This document shows positions 26,893-36,561 of a DNA stretch of 64,000 nucleotides, in pieces. Numbering within the stretch: the first letter of the stretch is position 1; every line of letters starts with the position of its first letter. The notes under the pieces are model-generated. The model searched no databases, was not told where the DNA came from, and was given only the letters and a program-made list of their open reading frames with translations. Source of the DNA: Pseudomonas brassicacearum (GTDB lineage Bacteria; Pseudomonadota; Gammaproteobacteria; Pseudomonadales; Pseudomonadaceae); assembly GCF_003732265.1 (NCBI RefSeq), contig NZ_MOBK01000006.1, positions 248,001-312,000 on the forward strand. Direction: 5' to 3'. Both the position numbers and the translations under genes were made by a program.

Positions 26893-29394
26893 ATGATTCG
26901 CCGTTCGTTGCCCGCTGTATTTGCCCTGATGTTCGCAGCCCCTTTGCTGGCGGCCCCCGCCGGTCAACAGACGCTGTTCAACTTTGTGCGCCCCGCTGAC
27001 GTAGTCCAGGTGGCGACTCAGGACGCCAGCCTGCCGCAATCCAATGCGGAGCAAACAGCCGAAGGTGAAGTGTTGCGCCGGGTGACGTTCAATCCGGTGG
27101 CCCAGCCGAGTTTGCGTTTGACCCCGCAAACCGGCGCCTGGGACTGGTCGCAGTCGGGCGCCATGAGCTTGCGAATCCAGAGCGCAATGGATTGGGCCGT
27201 GACCCTGTACGTGAAAATCCAGAGCAATGACGGCAAGACGCTGGTCAGTCGCGTCGATTTGCCGGCCGGCCCGGCGCAGACCTTGCTCGTGCCATTGGTG
27301 GCAAGCTCATCGTTGAGCCAGGGCATGAAAGCCGGGCCGCCGATGCCAATGACGGTCGACGGGCAGCGCATTTTGCTGGCCAGCAGTGCCGGTGAACTGG
27401 ATCGCAGCCAGGTGGTGTCGGTGACCCTGTCGATGGATCAACCGAAAGTCGCCCAAAACATCTTGCTCGAACGTTTTGGTGTGCAGGACGGTGATGCCGT
27501 GACCCAGGCCGTTTATGGCGGCTTGGTGGATGCTTACGGTCAGTCGACCCGGGCCAAATGGCCAGAAAAGATCAGCAGTGATGAGCAACTGAAAAGCGCC
27601 GCCGCCAAGGAACAGCAACAATTGAAAACCTGGCTGGCCGAGCGTGAGAAATCCTCCCTGGACACCTTCGGTGGCTGGACCAAAGGTCCAACGTTCAAGG
27701 CCAGTGGTTTTTTCCGCACCGAGAAACGTGACGGTCGCTGGTACCTGGTGACACCGCAAGGGCATCCGTTCTATTCGCTTGGGGTCAACACCGTGACCCC
27801 GGACGTCAACCAGACCTACGTCGCCGGCCGTGAGTGGATGTTCGAGTCCCTGCCAAAACCCGGCGAGCCGCTGGCCAGCCATTTTGGCGACGGTGACAAC
27901 CGTGGCGGCAACGGTGCCGATCAGGGCCGCGGCTACAACGCCGGGCGCTGGTACGATTTTTACGGCGCCAACTTGCAACGCCTGTATGGCGAACCGTGTG
28001 CGCTGGGCAGCGACACCAAGGCCGGCGTCGCCGAAGCGGCCAAGGCTGACGCGGTCGAAGCGACGGTCGAGAAAGCTGCCGAGCCACCGGTAACGCCTTC
28101 GAACGCCGAATCCGGTGTCGCCGAAGCGGCCAAGACCGGCGCCGCAGAAGCGACCGAGGCGAAAGCAGTTGAGCAGAAACCCGCCGAACCCTGCAAAGCG
28201 GTGGTGGATGAACAACGCTGGACCGGCCACACCCTGGACCGCCTGCAAGCCTGGGGTTTCAACACCCTCGGCAACTGGAGCGCCCCGGCGCTCGGCGATG
28301 CTGATCGCGTGCCGTACACCTTGCCGCTGTCGATCGTCGGCGATTACGCCAGCATCAGCACCGGCACCGACTGGTGGGGCGGCATGCCCGACCCGTTCGA
28401 CCCACGTTTCGCCATGGCCACCGAACGCGCCGTGGCCATCGCCGCCCGCGATCATCGCGACGACCCTTGGCTGATCGGCTACTACGCCGACAACGAATTG
28501 GCCTGGGCCGGTCCGGGTGACGACCCGAAAGCCCGTTATGCGCTGGCTTACGGCACTTTGAAAATGACCACCGACGTGCCGGCCAAACGCGCGTTCCTCA
28601 AGCAACTGCGCGACAAATACCGCAATCAGGCGGGGCTGTCCAAAGCGTGGGGCATCGACCTGCCGGCCTGGGAACTGATGGAAGACCCGGGCTTCGTGCC
28701 GCCGCTGCCAAGCGCGGATCACCCGGAAATCGAGGCCGACTTCAAATACTTCCAGAAGGTATTCGCGGATACCTACTTCAAGACCATCTCCGATTCGCTC
28801 AAGTGGCACGCGCCGAACCAGCTGTTGCTGGGTGGTCGTTTCGCCATCAGCACCCCGGAAGCCGTGGACTCCTGCGCCCAGTATTGCGACGTGTTGAGCT
28901 TCAACATGTACACCCTGCAACCGCAGGACGGTTACGACTTCGCCAAGCTGCGCAGCCTCGACAAACCGGTGCTGATCACCGAATTCAACTTCGGCTCGGC
29001 GGATCGCGGTCCGTTCTGGGGTGGCGTGACGCAATTGGCCAAGGAAGAAGACCGTGGGCCGGCCTACGCAAACTTCCTCAAACAGGCGCTGAGCGAGCCT
29101 TCGATTGTCGGTGTGCATTGGTTCCAGTACCTGGACCAACCCGTGACCGGGCGTTTGCTGGACGGTGAGAATGGACACTTTGGTCTGGTGGGGATTACGG
29201 ATCTGCCGTTCCAGGGGTTTGTCGATTCTGTGCGCAAGAGCAATCTGGCGGCTGTCGATCAGTTGGGCAAAGAGGCCGCGAAAGCAGCGGCCGAAGCAGA
29301 CAAAGCCAGCCACGATGCCGAAGGCGGCAGAAAGGCCGAGGCCGGCAAAGGCCCGGGCAGGGGAGCCGGTGGGCATTCTGGCCAAGGGCACTGA
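26893..29394 (+). CDS. Agarase-like glycoside hydrolase with internal repeat insert
   Basis: The 833-residue protein has a signal peptide (LMFAAPLLAAPA), an N-terminal beta-sandwich (about 30-200) and a TIM-barrel like that of GH50 beta-agarases: GFFRTEKRDGRWYLVTPQGH, YYADNELAW (Glu near 535, likely acid/base) and LITEFNFGSAD (Glu near 697, likely nucleophile). Residues 373-432 are an Ala/Glu/Lys insert with a 90-bp tandem duplication. The C-terminus is Ala/Lys/Gly-rich and probably disordered. The ATG at 26893 is preferred over TTG at 26863. True substrate is unknown; agar is unlikely for a soil strain. Confidence 0.8.
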   Translation: MIRRSLPAVFALMFAAPLLAAPAGQQTLFNFVRPADVVQVATQDASLPQSNAEQTAEGEVLRRVTFNPVAQPSLRLTPQTGAWDWSQSGAMSLRIQSAMDWAVTLYVKIQSNDGKTLVSRVDLPAGPAQTLLVPLVASSSLSQGMKAGPPMPMTVDGQRILLASSAGELDRSQVVSVTLSMDQPKVAQNILLERFGVQDGDAVTQAVYGGLVDAYGQSTRAKWPEKISSDEQLKSAAAKEQQQLKTWLAEREKSSLDTFGGWTKGPTFKASGFFRTEKRDGRWYLVTPQGHPFYSLGVNTVTPDVNQTYVAGREWMFESLPKPGEPLASHFGDGDNRGGNGADQGRGYNAGRWYDFYGANLQRLYGEPCALGSDTKAGVAEAAKADAVEATVEKAAEPPVTPSNAESGVAEAAKTGAAEATEAKAVEQKPAEPCKAVVDEQRWTGHTLDRLQAWGFNTLGNWSAPALGDADRVPYTLPLSIVGDYASISTGTDWWGGMPDPFDPRFAMATERAVAIAARDHRDDPWLIGYYADNELAWAGPGDDPKARYALAYGTLKMTTDVPAKRAFLKQLRDKYRNQAGLSKAWGIDLPAWELMEDPGFVPPLPSADHPEIEADFKYFQKVFADTYFKTISDSLKWHAPNQLLLGGRFAISTPEAVDSCAQYCDVLSFNMYTLQPQDGYDFAKLRSLDKPVLITEFNFGSADRGPFWGGVTQLAKEEDRGPAYANFLKQALSEPSIVGVHWFQYLDQPVTGRLLDGENGHFGLVGITDLPFQGFVDSVRKSNLAAVDQLGKEAAKAAAEADKASHDAEGGRKAEAGKGPGRGAGGHSGQGH

Positions 29395-29417
29395 GTCCTG
29401 AAATACCGCGTTATCGT

Positions 29418-29506
29418 TCTTCGCGAGCAAGCCCGCTCCCACATTTAACCGAGTTCTTCCAGAAAGAATGCGATCGAATGTGGGAGCGGGCTTGCTCGCG
29501 AATGCG
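29418..29506. repeat. REP pair (BIME)
   Basis: Arms TCGCGAGCAAGCCCGCTCCC and GGGAGCGGGCTTGCTCGCGA flank a 33-base centre (GTTCTTCCAG...). Orientation is the reverse of the pairs at 15004 and 37671. Confidence 0.9.
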
Positions 29507-29638
29507 TCATCAGCATCAGCGATATGTTCAGGCAAGCAGATAACCTGCCGACCGCCCAGCCCAACCCTGTTCCCAAATCCCTCTAGGGCTGGAACAATGC
29601 GGGCCACTTTGTATAGCGATTATCCGGGAGCATTGCGG

Positions 29639-30784
29639 GTGCAGATTCAGGGTCATTACGAGCTCAAGTTCGAAGCCGTGCGCGAGGCTTTCGCGGCACT
29701 GTTCGACGATCCTCAGGAACGTGGTGCAGCCTTGTGCATCCGGGTCGGCGGTGAAACCGTCCTCGACCTCTGGGCCGGCACCGCCGACAAGGATGGCAGC
29801 GAAGCCTGGCACAGCGACACCATTGCCAACCTGTTCTCCTGCACCAAGACGTTCACCGCGGTCACGGCCCTGCAACTGGTGGCTGAAGGCAAGCTGCAAC
29901 TGGACGCCCCGGTTGCCCGCTATTGGCCCGAATTTGCCGCCGCCGGCAAAGAATCCGTGACCCTGCGTCAATTGCTCTGCCATCAGGCCGGCTTGCCGGC
30001 GTTGCGCGAGTTACTGGCCCCGGAAGCGCTTTACGACTGGCAAACCATGGTCGATGCCCTTGCGGCCGAAGCGCCTTGGTGGACGCCGGGCCAAGGCCAC
30101 GGCTACGCCGCGATCACTTATGGCTGGCTGGTGGGCGAGTTGCTGCGTCGTGCCGACGGTCGTGGGCCGGGCGAATCCATCGTCGCTCGCGTCGCCAAGC
30201 CATTGGGCCTGGATTTCCATGTCGGTCTGGCGGATGAAGAATTCCATCGCGTGGCGCACATCGCGCGTGGCAAGGGTAATGTCGGCGATGCCGCCGCCCA
30301 GCGCCTGTTGCAAGTGACCATGCGTGAACCGACCGCCATGACCACCCGGGCCTTCACCAATCCGCCGTCGATCATGACCAGCACCAACAAACCCGAGTGG
30401 CGGCGCATGCAACAACCCGCTGCCAACGGCCATGGCAATGCGCGCAGCCTGGCCGGGTTCTACGCCGGCCTGCTCGATGGCAGCCTGCTCGAAGGCGAAA
30501 TGCTCGACGAGCTGACCCGCGAACACAGCCTCGGCGACGACAAGACTCTATTGACCCGGACCCGTTTCGGTCTGGGTTGCATGCTCGATCAACCGGACGT
30601 TCCCAACGCGACCTACGGCCTCGGCCCGCGTGCGTTCGGCCATCCGGGCGCTGGCGGCTCCATCGGTTTTGCTGACCCGGAACACGATGTAGCCTTCGGT
30701 TTTGTGACAAATACCCTGGGGCCGTACGTCTTGATGGATCCACGCGCGCAAAAGCTTGCGCGAGTACTGGCCACTTGTCTGTAA
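29639..30784 (+). CDS. EstB-like serine hydrolase (beta-lactamase fold)
   Basis: The 381-residue protein belongs to the class C beta-lactamase/esterase family. The nucleophile motif is SCTK (Ser67-Lys70), the tyrosine motif lies in GYAAITYGW and the third motif is HPGAGGS. Such enzymes act as esterases or peptidases, usually in the cytoplasm when no signal peptide is present, as here. I chose the GTG at 29639 because GGGAG lies 8 bases before it; an ATG at 29597 would add 14 residues. Confidence 0.87.
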   Translation: MQIQGHYELKFEAVREAFAALFDDPQERGAALCIRVGGETVLDLWAGTADKDGSEAWHSDTIANLFSCTKTFTAVTALQLVAEGKLQLDAPVARYWPEFAAAGKESVTLRQLLCHQAGLPALRELLAPEALYDWQTMVDALAAEAPWWTPGQGHGYAAITYGWLVGELLRRADGRGPGESIVARVAKPLGLDFHVGLADEEFHRVAHIARGKGNVGDAAAQRLLQVTMREPTAMTTRAFTNPPSIMTSTNKPEWRRMQQPAANGHGNARSLAGFYAGLLDGSLLEGEMLDELTREHSLGDDKTLLTRTRFGLGCMLDQPDVPNATYGLGPRAFGHPGAGGSIGFADPEHDVAFGFVTNTLGPYVLMDPRAQKLARVLATCL

Positions 30785-30899
30785 AACCCGCTCAAGGGTT
30801 CCAGTACCGGAACCCGGCAGCCTTTTCGGTTTCAAAGCGTCAGTTTGTGCGGGCCGCTTCGGTCTGACTTTTCATTACTTCATTTTTCGTGGATATCCG

Positions 30900-32009
30900 A
30901 TGTCATCCAAACCAACTCTCGCCCTGGCCCTGTGCTTTGCTATCACCGGTTGTGCACAGACCCCAAAAAGTGATTCCGATGGTGGCAGCTGGTGGCCGTT
31001 CGGTTCGTCCGACAAAGTCGCCGCTAAAGAACCGAGCCCAGTTCCAACCCCGGCCCCGGCCCCGCTGAAACCTGCTGCCACCGCACCTGTTGCCAAAAGT
31101 GAGAGCGCCAGCCCTTGGTACTGGCCATTCGGTTCCGATGATGCCGCTGCCAAGACCACTGCCAAGCCTGAAGTAAAACCTGAAGCCAAACCGGTCCCGG
31201 TCGCCAAGGCTGATGCCGACGCGGGTAACTCGTGGTGGTGGCCGTTCGGCGGCAAGGATCAGAGCGCTGCCAAGGTTGCGCCAATCGACCCGAAAGTCAC
31301 CCAGGCCTGGCTCGACGACTACGAACCGCGTCTGCGCGAAGCGATCAAGGACAGCAACCTGCAACTTGAACGCCGCGAAAACGTATTGGTAGTGACCGCG
31401 CCGGTAGAAGGCTCCTTCAACCCGGATCGTCCAGCCATGCTGCTGCCGGTCACTCTCGGTCCGTTCACCCGTGTCGCGAAAATCCTTGAAGTCGATTCGA
31501 AAACGGCGGTGCTGGTACTCGGTCACAGCGATACCTCGGGTGCCGCACCGGCCAACGTGAAACTGAGCCAGGAACGTGCACAAGCCGTCGCCGCCATCTT
31601 CCGCCTCAGCGGTTTGCAGCGTGATCGCCTGATGCTCCGCGGTATGGGCGGCGACGCCCCGCGTGCAGCCAACGACAGTGTTGAAGGGCGTGCCTTGAAC
31701 CGTCGAGTGGAATTGCTGGTGACCCCGCAGAACACCATGGTGGCGCTGCTGGCCAAGTACAACATGCCGGCCCCGGCGCCAGTGACCCTAATCGCGGCCA
31801 AGGACATCAAGCCAGTGGCGACACCGGTCACCCCTGCGCCAGCAGCTAAAAAAGCAGCTGTACCGGCGACCAAAAAGGCCCCGGCCAAGAAAGCCACCGC
31901 CAAGAAGGCACCAGCTAAAACTGCAACGCCGGCGAAGAAGACGGTGCCGGCCAAAGCCGTTGCCGACGCCAAGAAAGTCGACGTCGCGGCTGACGCCACC
32001 AAAAAGTGA
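30900..32009 (+). CDS. OmpA-family lipoprotein with WPFG repeats and basic tail
   Basis: The 369-residue protein has a lipobox (CFAITGC). Residues 20-130 hold three spaced copies of a W-W/Y-W-P-F-G unit (SWWPFGSSD, WYWPFGSDD, WWWPFGGKD) joined by Ala/Pro/Lys-rich linkers. The OmpA domain follows (GHSDTSGAAPANVKLSQERAQ, GRALNRRVELLV). The last 55 residues are Lys/Ala/Pro repeats like histone H1 or AlgP (KKAPAKKATAKKAPAK). It is 24 bases upstream of pdxH. The function of the two repeat regions is unknown. Confidence 0.88.
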   Translation: MSSKPTLALALCFAITGCAQTPKSDSDGGSWWPFGSSDKVAAKEPSPVPTPAPAPLKPAATAPVAKSESASPWYWPFGSDDAAAKTTAKPEVKPEAKPVPVAKADADAGNSWWWPFGGKDQSAAKVAPIDPKVTQAWLDDYEPRLREAIKDSNLQLERRENVLVVTAPVEGSFNPDRPAMLLPVTLGPFTRVAKILEVDSKTAVLVLGHSDTSGAAPANVKLSQERAQAVAAIFRLSGLQRDRLMLRGMGGDAPRAANDSVEGRALNRRVELLVTPQNTMVALLAKYNMPAPAPVTLIAAKDIKPVATPVTPAPAAKKAAVPATKKAPAKKATAKKAPAKTATPAKKTVPAKAVADAKKVDVAADATKK

Positions 32010-32033
32010 TTCGTTAACCAAAAGGAATGCGCC

Positions 32034-32681
32034 ATGACCCAAGGCCTGGCTGATATGCGTCGTGACTACACTCGAGATGGCCTGACCGAGGCGCAAGCCC
32101 CGGCAGAGCCGTTCGGGCTGTTCCACCAGTGGTTCGCCGACGCGGTGAAAACCGAGCAAGCGCCGGTGGAGGCGAACGCCATGACCTTGGCGACGGTCGA
32201 TCAGGACGGTCGGCCTCATTGCCGCATTCTGTTGCTCAAGGGGCTGGACGAGCACGGTTTTACGTTTTTCACCAACTACGAAAGTGCCAAGGGTCAGCAT
32301 CTGGCGGCGAATCCGTTCGCGGCCATGACCTTTTTCTGGCCGGCCCTGGAGCGCCAGGTGCGCATCGAAGGTCGGGTGGTGAAGGTCTCGCCGCAAGAGT
32401 CCGATGCTTATTTCCAGGTACGTCCACTGGGCAGTCGCCTCGGTGCCTGGGCGTCACCACAGAGCCGGGTGATTGCCGATCGTGCCGAGCTGGAAGCGCT
32501 GCTCAAGAACACCGAGCAACGGTTCAGCGACACAGCGCCGCACTGCCCGGATCACTGGGGCGGATATCGCTTGCTGCCGGAACGCATCGAGTTTTGGCAG
32601 GGCCGTGCGAGCCGCCTGCATGATCGCCTCAACTACCTTCTACAGGGCGCCGACTGGATTCTTGAACGTCTGGCACCCTAG
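32034..32681 (+). CDS. pdxH: Pyridoxamine 5'-phosphate oxidase
   Basis: The 215-residue protein matches PdxH along its length. It is the FMN enzyme that oxidises pyridoxine or pyridoxamine phosphate to pyridoxal phosphate. Visible family segments are [19 protein letters not shown] (FMN binding), ESAKGQHL and the C-terminal [17 protein letters not shown] signature. An AAGGA ribosome site precedes the ATG, 24 bases after the OmpA gene. Confidence 0.97.
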   Translation: MTQGLADMRRDYTRDGLTEAQAPAEPFGLFHQWFADAVKTEQAPVEANAMTLATVDQDGRPHCRILLLKGLDEHGFTFFTNYESAKGQHLAANPFAAMTFFWPALERQVRIEGRVVKVSPQESDAYFQVRPLGSRLGAWASPQSRVIADRAELEALLKNTEQRFSDTAPHCPDHWGGYRLLPERIEFWQGRASRLHDRLNYLLQGADWILERLAP

Positions 32682-32686
32682 GCAGT

Positions 32687-32923
32687 CTACCGTTCGGGAT
32701 ACCCTGCTGCAGCGGCCTCAAGCCACTGGGGCAGGTCCCGACGCTTGATTTTCTGTGCGTGAGCATTCGCCAGTTGCTGGAGCATGAAAGCTTTTTTCTG
32801 TTCGTCCTGCCCAGCCAACGCCAATGCCAGGTCGCGGTCCATCCAGCGTTTGATCCGCACGTACAGCCACCAATGGAAGTACAGACCGGCGACGGTTGTG
32901 ATGAGAACGATGAAGTAATCCAT
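32687..32923 (-). CDS. Small protein with one N-terminal membrane segment
   Basis: The 78-residue protein has one hydrophobic segment (YFIVLITTVAGLYFHWWLYV), then a charged helical part (KRWMDRDLALALAGQDEQKKAF). An AAGGATT lies before the ATG. It is convergent with pdxH, with only a 5-base gap between stops. No family was recognised. Confidence 0.7.
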   Translation of the reverse strand: MDYFIVLITTVAGLYFHWWLYVRIKRWMDRDLALALAGQDEQKKAFMLQQLANAHAQKIKRRDLPQWLEAAAAGYPER

Positions 32924-33055
32924 GACAATCCTTGGGGTGTGAATGTGTTGGGGCGCCTGTACCGGGCCTGAATCAAAACATTTTTATCCCGGCGATGCCG
33001 TGACAGGCGTCAAGCTGCGGGGTTTAATGATCACCTGTCCTTTGGAGTTGATGCT

Positions 33056-33520
33056 ATGCGTAAGTCTGTTTTGTTGGTTGCTTCCTTTTCCACGATGGCG
33101 ATGTTGCTCACTGGCTGCCAATCCAGCCTGACCGGTGACTCCTACTCCCGTGATGAAGCGCGTCGTGTTCAAACGATTCGTATGGGCACCATCGAAGCGT
33201 TGCGTCCAGTGAAAATCGAAGGCACCAAAACCCCAATCGGCGGCGCTGCAGGCGCAGTGGTCGGCGGCGTTGGCGGTAGCGCCATCGGCGGCGGCAAAGG
33301 CAGCATCGTCGCGGCGGTCATCGGCGCAGTTGCCGGCGGTCTGGTAGGTTCGGCAGCCGAAGAAGGCCTGACCCGCACCCAAGGCGTCGAAATCACCGTT
33401 CGCGAAGACGACGGCAGCATGCGCGCCTATGTTCAGCAAGTTCAGGAGAATGAAGTGTTCCGCGTTGGCGAGCGGGTGCGGATTGCTACTGTAGACGGTA
33501 CGAGCCGCGTTTCGCACTAA
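33056..33520 (+). CDS. Glycine-zipper outer-membrane lipoprotein (SlyB-like)
   Basis: The 154-residue protein has a lipobox (AMLLTGC), a short linker and a double glycine zipper (PIGGAAGAVVGGVGGSAIGG then IVAAVIGAVAGGLVGSAAEEG), followed by a small C-terminal beta domain (GVEITVREDDG). This is the SlyB/PcpI lipoprotein plan; SlyB supports outer-membrane stability under stress in enterics. A terminator follows. Confidence 0.87.
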   Translation: MRKSVLLVASFSTMAMLLTGCQSSLTGDSYSRDEARRVQTIRMGTIEALRPVKIEGTKTPIGGAAGAVVGGVGGSAIGGGKGSIVAAVIGAVAGGLVGSAAEEGLTRTQGVEITVREDDGSMRAYVQQVQENEVFRVGERVRIATVDGTSRVSH

Positions 33521-33536
33521 GCGGGAATGGGTAAAG

Positions 33537-33571
33537 AAAAACCCCGATCAGGTGACTGGTCGGGGTTTTTT
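33537..33571 (+). terminator. Rho-independent terminator after the SlyB-like gene
   Basis: AAAACCCCGATCA pairs with TGGTCGGGGTTTT (one G-T wobble), followed by a T-run, 17 bases after the stop. Confidence 0.85.
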
Positions 33572-33602
33572 ATTTGGGATAAACATTGAGCGCCGTTTCT
33601 AT

Positions 33603-33833
33603 CTAGGCGTTGCAGGTCAACTGAAATAGATACGCCGGATCATAAATTTTCTTGCCCAGTATTCCTTCCAGCGCACCAAGCTGCTCGATGGTGAGGTTGT
33701 ATCCCTCCCAGCCTTGTTGCTCTGTCGTCCAACCCATAATTTCTTTTAGTTCTTTTTCGTAACCACCCGGCAATTTTTCTTCGAATGCGATGAGCTCCGT
33801 TTTCTTATCAAATACTTCTATGACGTAAATCAT
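33603..33833 (-). CDS. Probable bacteriocin immunity protein (DUF7683-like)
   Basis: The 76-residue acidic protein (MIYVIEVFDKKTELIAFEEK) starts with the ATGA that also carries the stop of the RNase tip of the bacteriocin gene, and has a strong AGGAGG inside the toxin end. This position is typical for the cognate immunity protein. It does not resemble the classical colicin E3 immunity protein. The gene is visibly richer in A and T than its neighbours, a sign of transfer. The immunity role is inferred from context. Confidence 0.75.
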   Translation of the reverse strand: MIYVIEVFDKKTELIAFEEKLPGGYEKELKEIMGWTTEQQGWEGYNLTIEQLGALEGILGKKIYDPAYLFQLTCNA

Positions 33834-35013
33834 GGTTCCACCCTCCTAGTCTTATCTGCGGGTTTTGTCTGCTCGCCCGTAGTTGGATCAAATTCGCCGA
33901 GATGGTGGCCACGTTTGTCGTACATCTCGACAGCTCCGTGCTGTGAGTCCCATTCGAAAATTATCCCTTTTGGGTTTTTCCATCGCTTCCTAAGACCGCA
34001 CCGCCCTTTATGGGAGTTTTACGATTTTATTTTGTCGCCTGAGGAAAAGCAGTAAGGCTTCTCGGTGCCGGATAGTAATTCTGATCAGAAACACTCACCA
34101 CAATGTAAACCGGCTTCACCCCCGACCCCACCGGAAACACAAGAATGAAATCCTTGTACTCAGGCGGATACACCGGGTTCACGATGATGCTGGCCGCCGC
34201 CGGCGTTGGCGGATACACCCAGATATGCGGCGCCTGCGGTGCAGCCTCCAGCGCTGGAATGCCAAGGGTGTCCGAGCCATCAACGGCCGGCGTCCAGATC
34301 AGTTCAACGCCTTCTCCGAGATCCGCCACCTGCTGGCTGCCGCGCCGTGTGAACTGCACGACATCGACCATTTCCCAATCGCGATTCTTGCCGGTGTAAA
34401 ACCCGTAGCCCTTGAGACTGCCATCGGCCTGTTGCTCGACCTGCAAACGAACGCGGGTTCTGGCCTGTTTCAGGGTACGTAGTTGATCTTCGGTATAGAG
34501 CGCGCTGTCACCCAGGCTCGGCGTCCAGAACAACGCGATGACACCGGCCAATGTGGCGGCAGTGGCAGCCTCAAGGGCTAATAAAGGTACAGCGAGCGCC
34601 GGGGCTCTAAGTGCCAGTCGACCTACGCCGAGCGAGACGGTACTGCCGCTGATGGTTTCGAGATTCAGCAGTCCGGCATCGTCTGCACCACGAGCACCGA
34701 GCCAGGCAATTTCGCCGTAATCCTTGAGGCTGTCGGTCGGAACCACACCTGAAGGATTCGAGTAATCGATGATGGCGTCCGGCAGGTTGCAGGACTTGGC
34801 GAAGACGCATCCCGCGCGAGGGATTTCGGGTTTTTTTGTCGAGGCCTGAAACCGATCTTCAAAAGCCTGCTGACGCGCGAGCATGGCGTCATAAGCGCTT
34901 TGCCGGGCATCGCGCTCAGCCAGTTCGGTGGCCGTCATGAAGCGGTGGGTGACGTGATGACCGTCACCGGAGGACGGGTTTTTAACCCTTGGGACTTCCT
35001 TGTTGCCAGCCAC
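33830..35013 (-). pseudogene. S-type bacteriocin with E3-like RNase tip, broken by stop and frameshift
   Basis: A GTG at 35013 (AAGGAAG upstream) opens a 328-codon frame with an S-type pyocin domain (TRVRLQVEQQADGSLKGYGF). It stops at TAA 34027-34029. Past the stop the same frame gives RKTPIKGG, then the homology continues in another frame as LRKRWKNPKG and the E3-type rRNase core EWDSQHGAVE, ending in TGA at 33830-33832. One missing G near 33998-34002 explains the frame change. Residues equal to colicin E3 Asp510, His513, Glu517 and Arg545 are all encoded. No start codon allows separate translation of the tip. No receptor-binding domain of usual size is present. Confidence 0.82.
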
Positions 35014-35134
35014 TGATCTTCCTTGCGTTCGTCCGTCGACAGCCCCCGATAAAGGAGCTGTGCGACGTTAACGAACGAGGCGAATCGTGGCTGTAGGACG
35101 AATCCTTGATGCTTCTAGGAGCGTTCTCTTTCGC

Positions 35135-36322
35135 TCAGGATTGCAGCACGGCGCTCTTGCGACTCGCCATCGCAGTCACCGCATAACCGATCAATGCCGC
35201 GAGAATCGAACCGGTCAGAATGCCCATCCGGTCCATCCCGGCGTAGTCGCTGACGCCTGGCTCAAACGCCAGGGAACCGACGAACAGGCTCATGGTGAAA
35301 CCGATCCCGCAGAGGATTGATACACCCAGCACATGGCCCCAGTTGGCGCCTTGGGGCAGGGCGGCGATGCCGATTTTCACCGCCAGCCAGGTCAGGCCGA
35401 ACACACCCACGGTTTTACCCAGCAGCAGGCCGGTGGCGATACCCATCGGTACATGGTGAGTGAAGCTCTCCATGGTCACGCCGCTCAGGGACAGGCCGGC
35501 GTTGGCGAAGGCGAACAGCGGCAGGATGCCGTAAGCCACCCACGGATGCAGGGCGTGTTCAAGGGTCAGCAGTGGCGAAGACTCGGCGTTTTTGGTGCGC
35601 AGCGGAATGCAGAACGCCAGGGTCACACCGGCCAACGTGGCGTGGACGCCGCTCTTGAGCACGCAGACCCAGAGGATCAAACCAATGATCATGTACGGCC
35701 CAAGCTTCACCACGCCGAGCCGGTTCATGGCAATCAGCGCGATGATGCAGGCGGCCGCCAGCGCCAACGACAGCGTCGACAGGGTGCCGGAATAGAAGAT
35801 GGCGATGACGATGATCGCGCCCAGGTCGTCGATGATCGCCAGGGTCATCAGGAAGAGCTTCAGCGATACCGGCACGCGCTTGCCCAGCAAGGCGAGTACG
35901 CCGAGGGCAAAGGCGATGTCGGTGGCCATCGGGATGGCCCAACCGCCCAGGGCTGCCGGGTCGTCACGGTTCAGAAACCAGTAGAGCAGCGCCGGCACGA
36001 CCATACCGCCGATCGCCGCGGCGCCGGGCAGGACGATTTGCGACGGTTTCGACAACTGGCCGTCGAGGACTTCACGCTTCACTTCCAGGCCGATCAGCAG
36101 GAAGAACATCGCCATCAGGCCGTCGTTGATCCACAACAACAACGGCTTGGCGATTTTCAGCGCGCCGATCTGCGCGACGACAGGGGTGTCGAGCAGCCCG
36201 CTGTAGAGCCACGACAGTGACGAGTTGTTGATGATTAAAGCCAGGGCTGCCGCGGCGATCAGTAACAGACCGCTGGCAGCTTCCAACTGAAAGAAACGCG
36301 TGAAAGTGCTACGCAGAGGCAA
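35135..36322 (-). CDS. nhaA: Na+/H+ antiporter NhaA
   Basis: The 395-residue inner-membrane protein matches NhaA: N-terminal [18 protein letters not shown], the segment [17 protein letters not shown] and the ion-binding aspartate pair in [10 protein letters not shown]. It exports sodium in exchange for protons at alkaline pH. There is no companion nhaR nearby. The leader region is unusually A/T-rich. Confidence 0.95.
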   Translation of the reverse strand: MPLRSTFTRFFQLEAASGLLLIAAAALALIINNSSLSWLYSGLLDTPVVAQIGALKIAKPLLLWINDGLMAMFFLLIGLEVKREVLDGQLSKPSQIVLPGAAAIGGMVVPALLYWFLNRDDPAALGGWAIPMATDIAFALGVLALLGKRVPVSLKLFLMTLAIIDDLGAIIVIAIFYSGTLSTLSLALAAACIIALIAMNRLGVVKLGPYMIIGLILWVCVLKSGVHATLAGVTLAFCIPLRTKNAESSPLLTLEHALHPWVAYGILPLFAFANAGLSLSGVTMESFTHHVPMGIATGLLLGKTVGVFGLTWLAVKIGIAALPQGANWGHVLGVSILCGIGFTMSLFVGSLAFEPGVSDYAGMDRMGILTGSILAALIGYAVTAMASRKSAVLQS

Positions 36323-36561
36323 GGTCGCTCTCCATCGATGAATTCAAAAGGTGGCACACCCTAACCCGTACTCTTAGTTGTTAAAACAAAAGTTATATTC
36401 TTTTTTGTTATATGCCGTAACAACGTGAAGGACGGGACCGGACTTGAGCCTAGCAGTTGCCGGCCGTATTGAACGTCAGCTGTACCTGTGCGTGCTGTAG
36501 GTTTTTTCCTAAGCTTAAAGGCTGAGCCTTACAAGAAGGCCGACTCAACGAGAAAACCACC
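36323..36561. other. A/T-rich divergent promoter region nhaA / cysteine-synthase-like gene
   Basis: The 239 bases include an A/T-rich block with a direct repeat GTTATAT at 36392-36398 and 36407-36413 (15-base period) and a TTAAAACAAAAG stretch. These could be activator sites or promoter elements for either divergent gene. No known operator was recognised. Confidence 0.5.

Noticed and set aside
34000..34035. Programmed frameshift joining the bacteriocin body to its RNase tip
   Set aside because: A -1 slip at the AAA before TAA would meet another TAA four codons later, so two separate lesions are needed to explain the break.
35014..35134. SOS or pyocin-type operator upstream of the bacteriocin gene
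   Set aside because: No CTG-N10-CAG pair with an A/T centre and no convincing P-box were found there.
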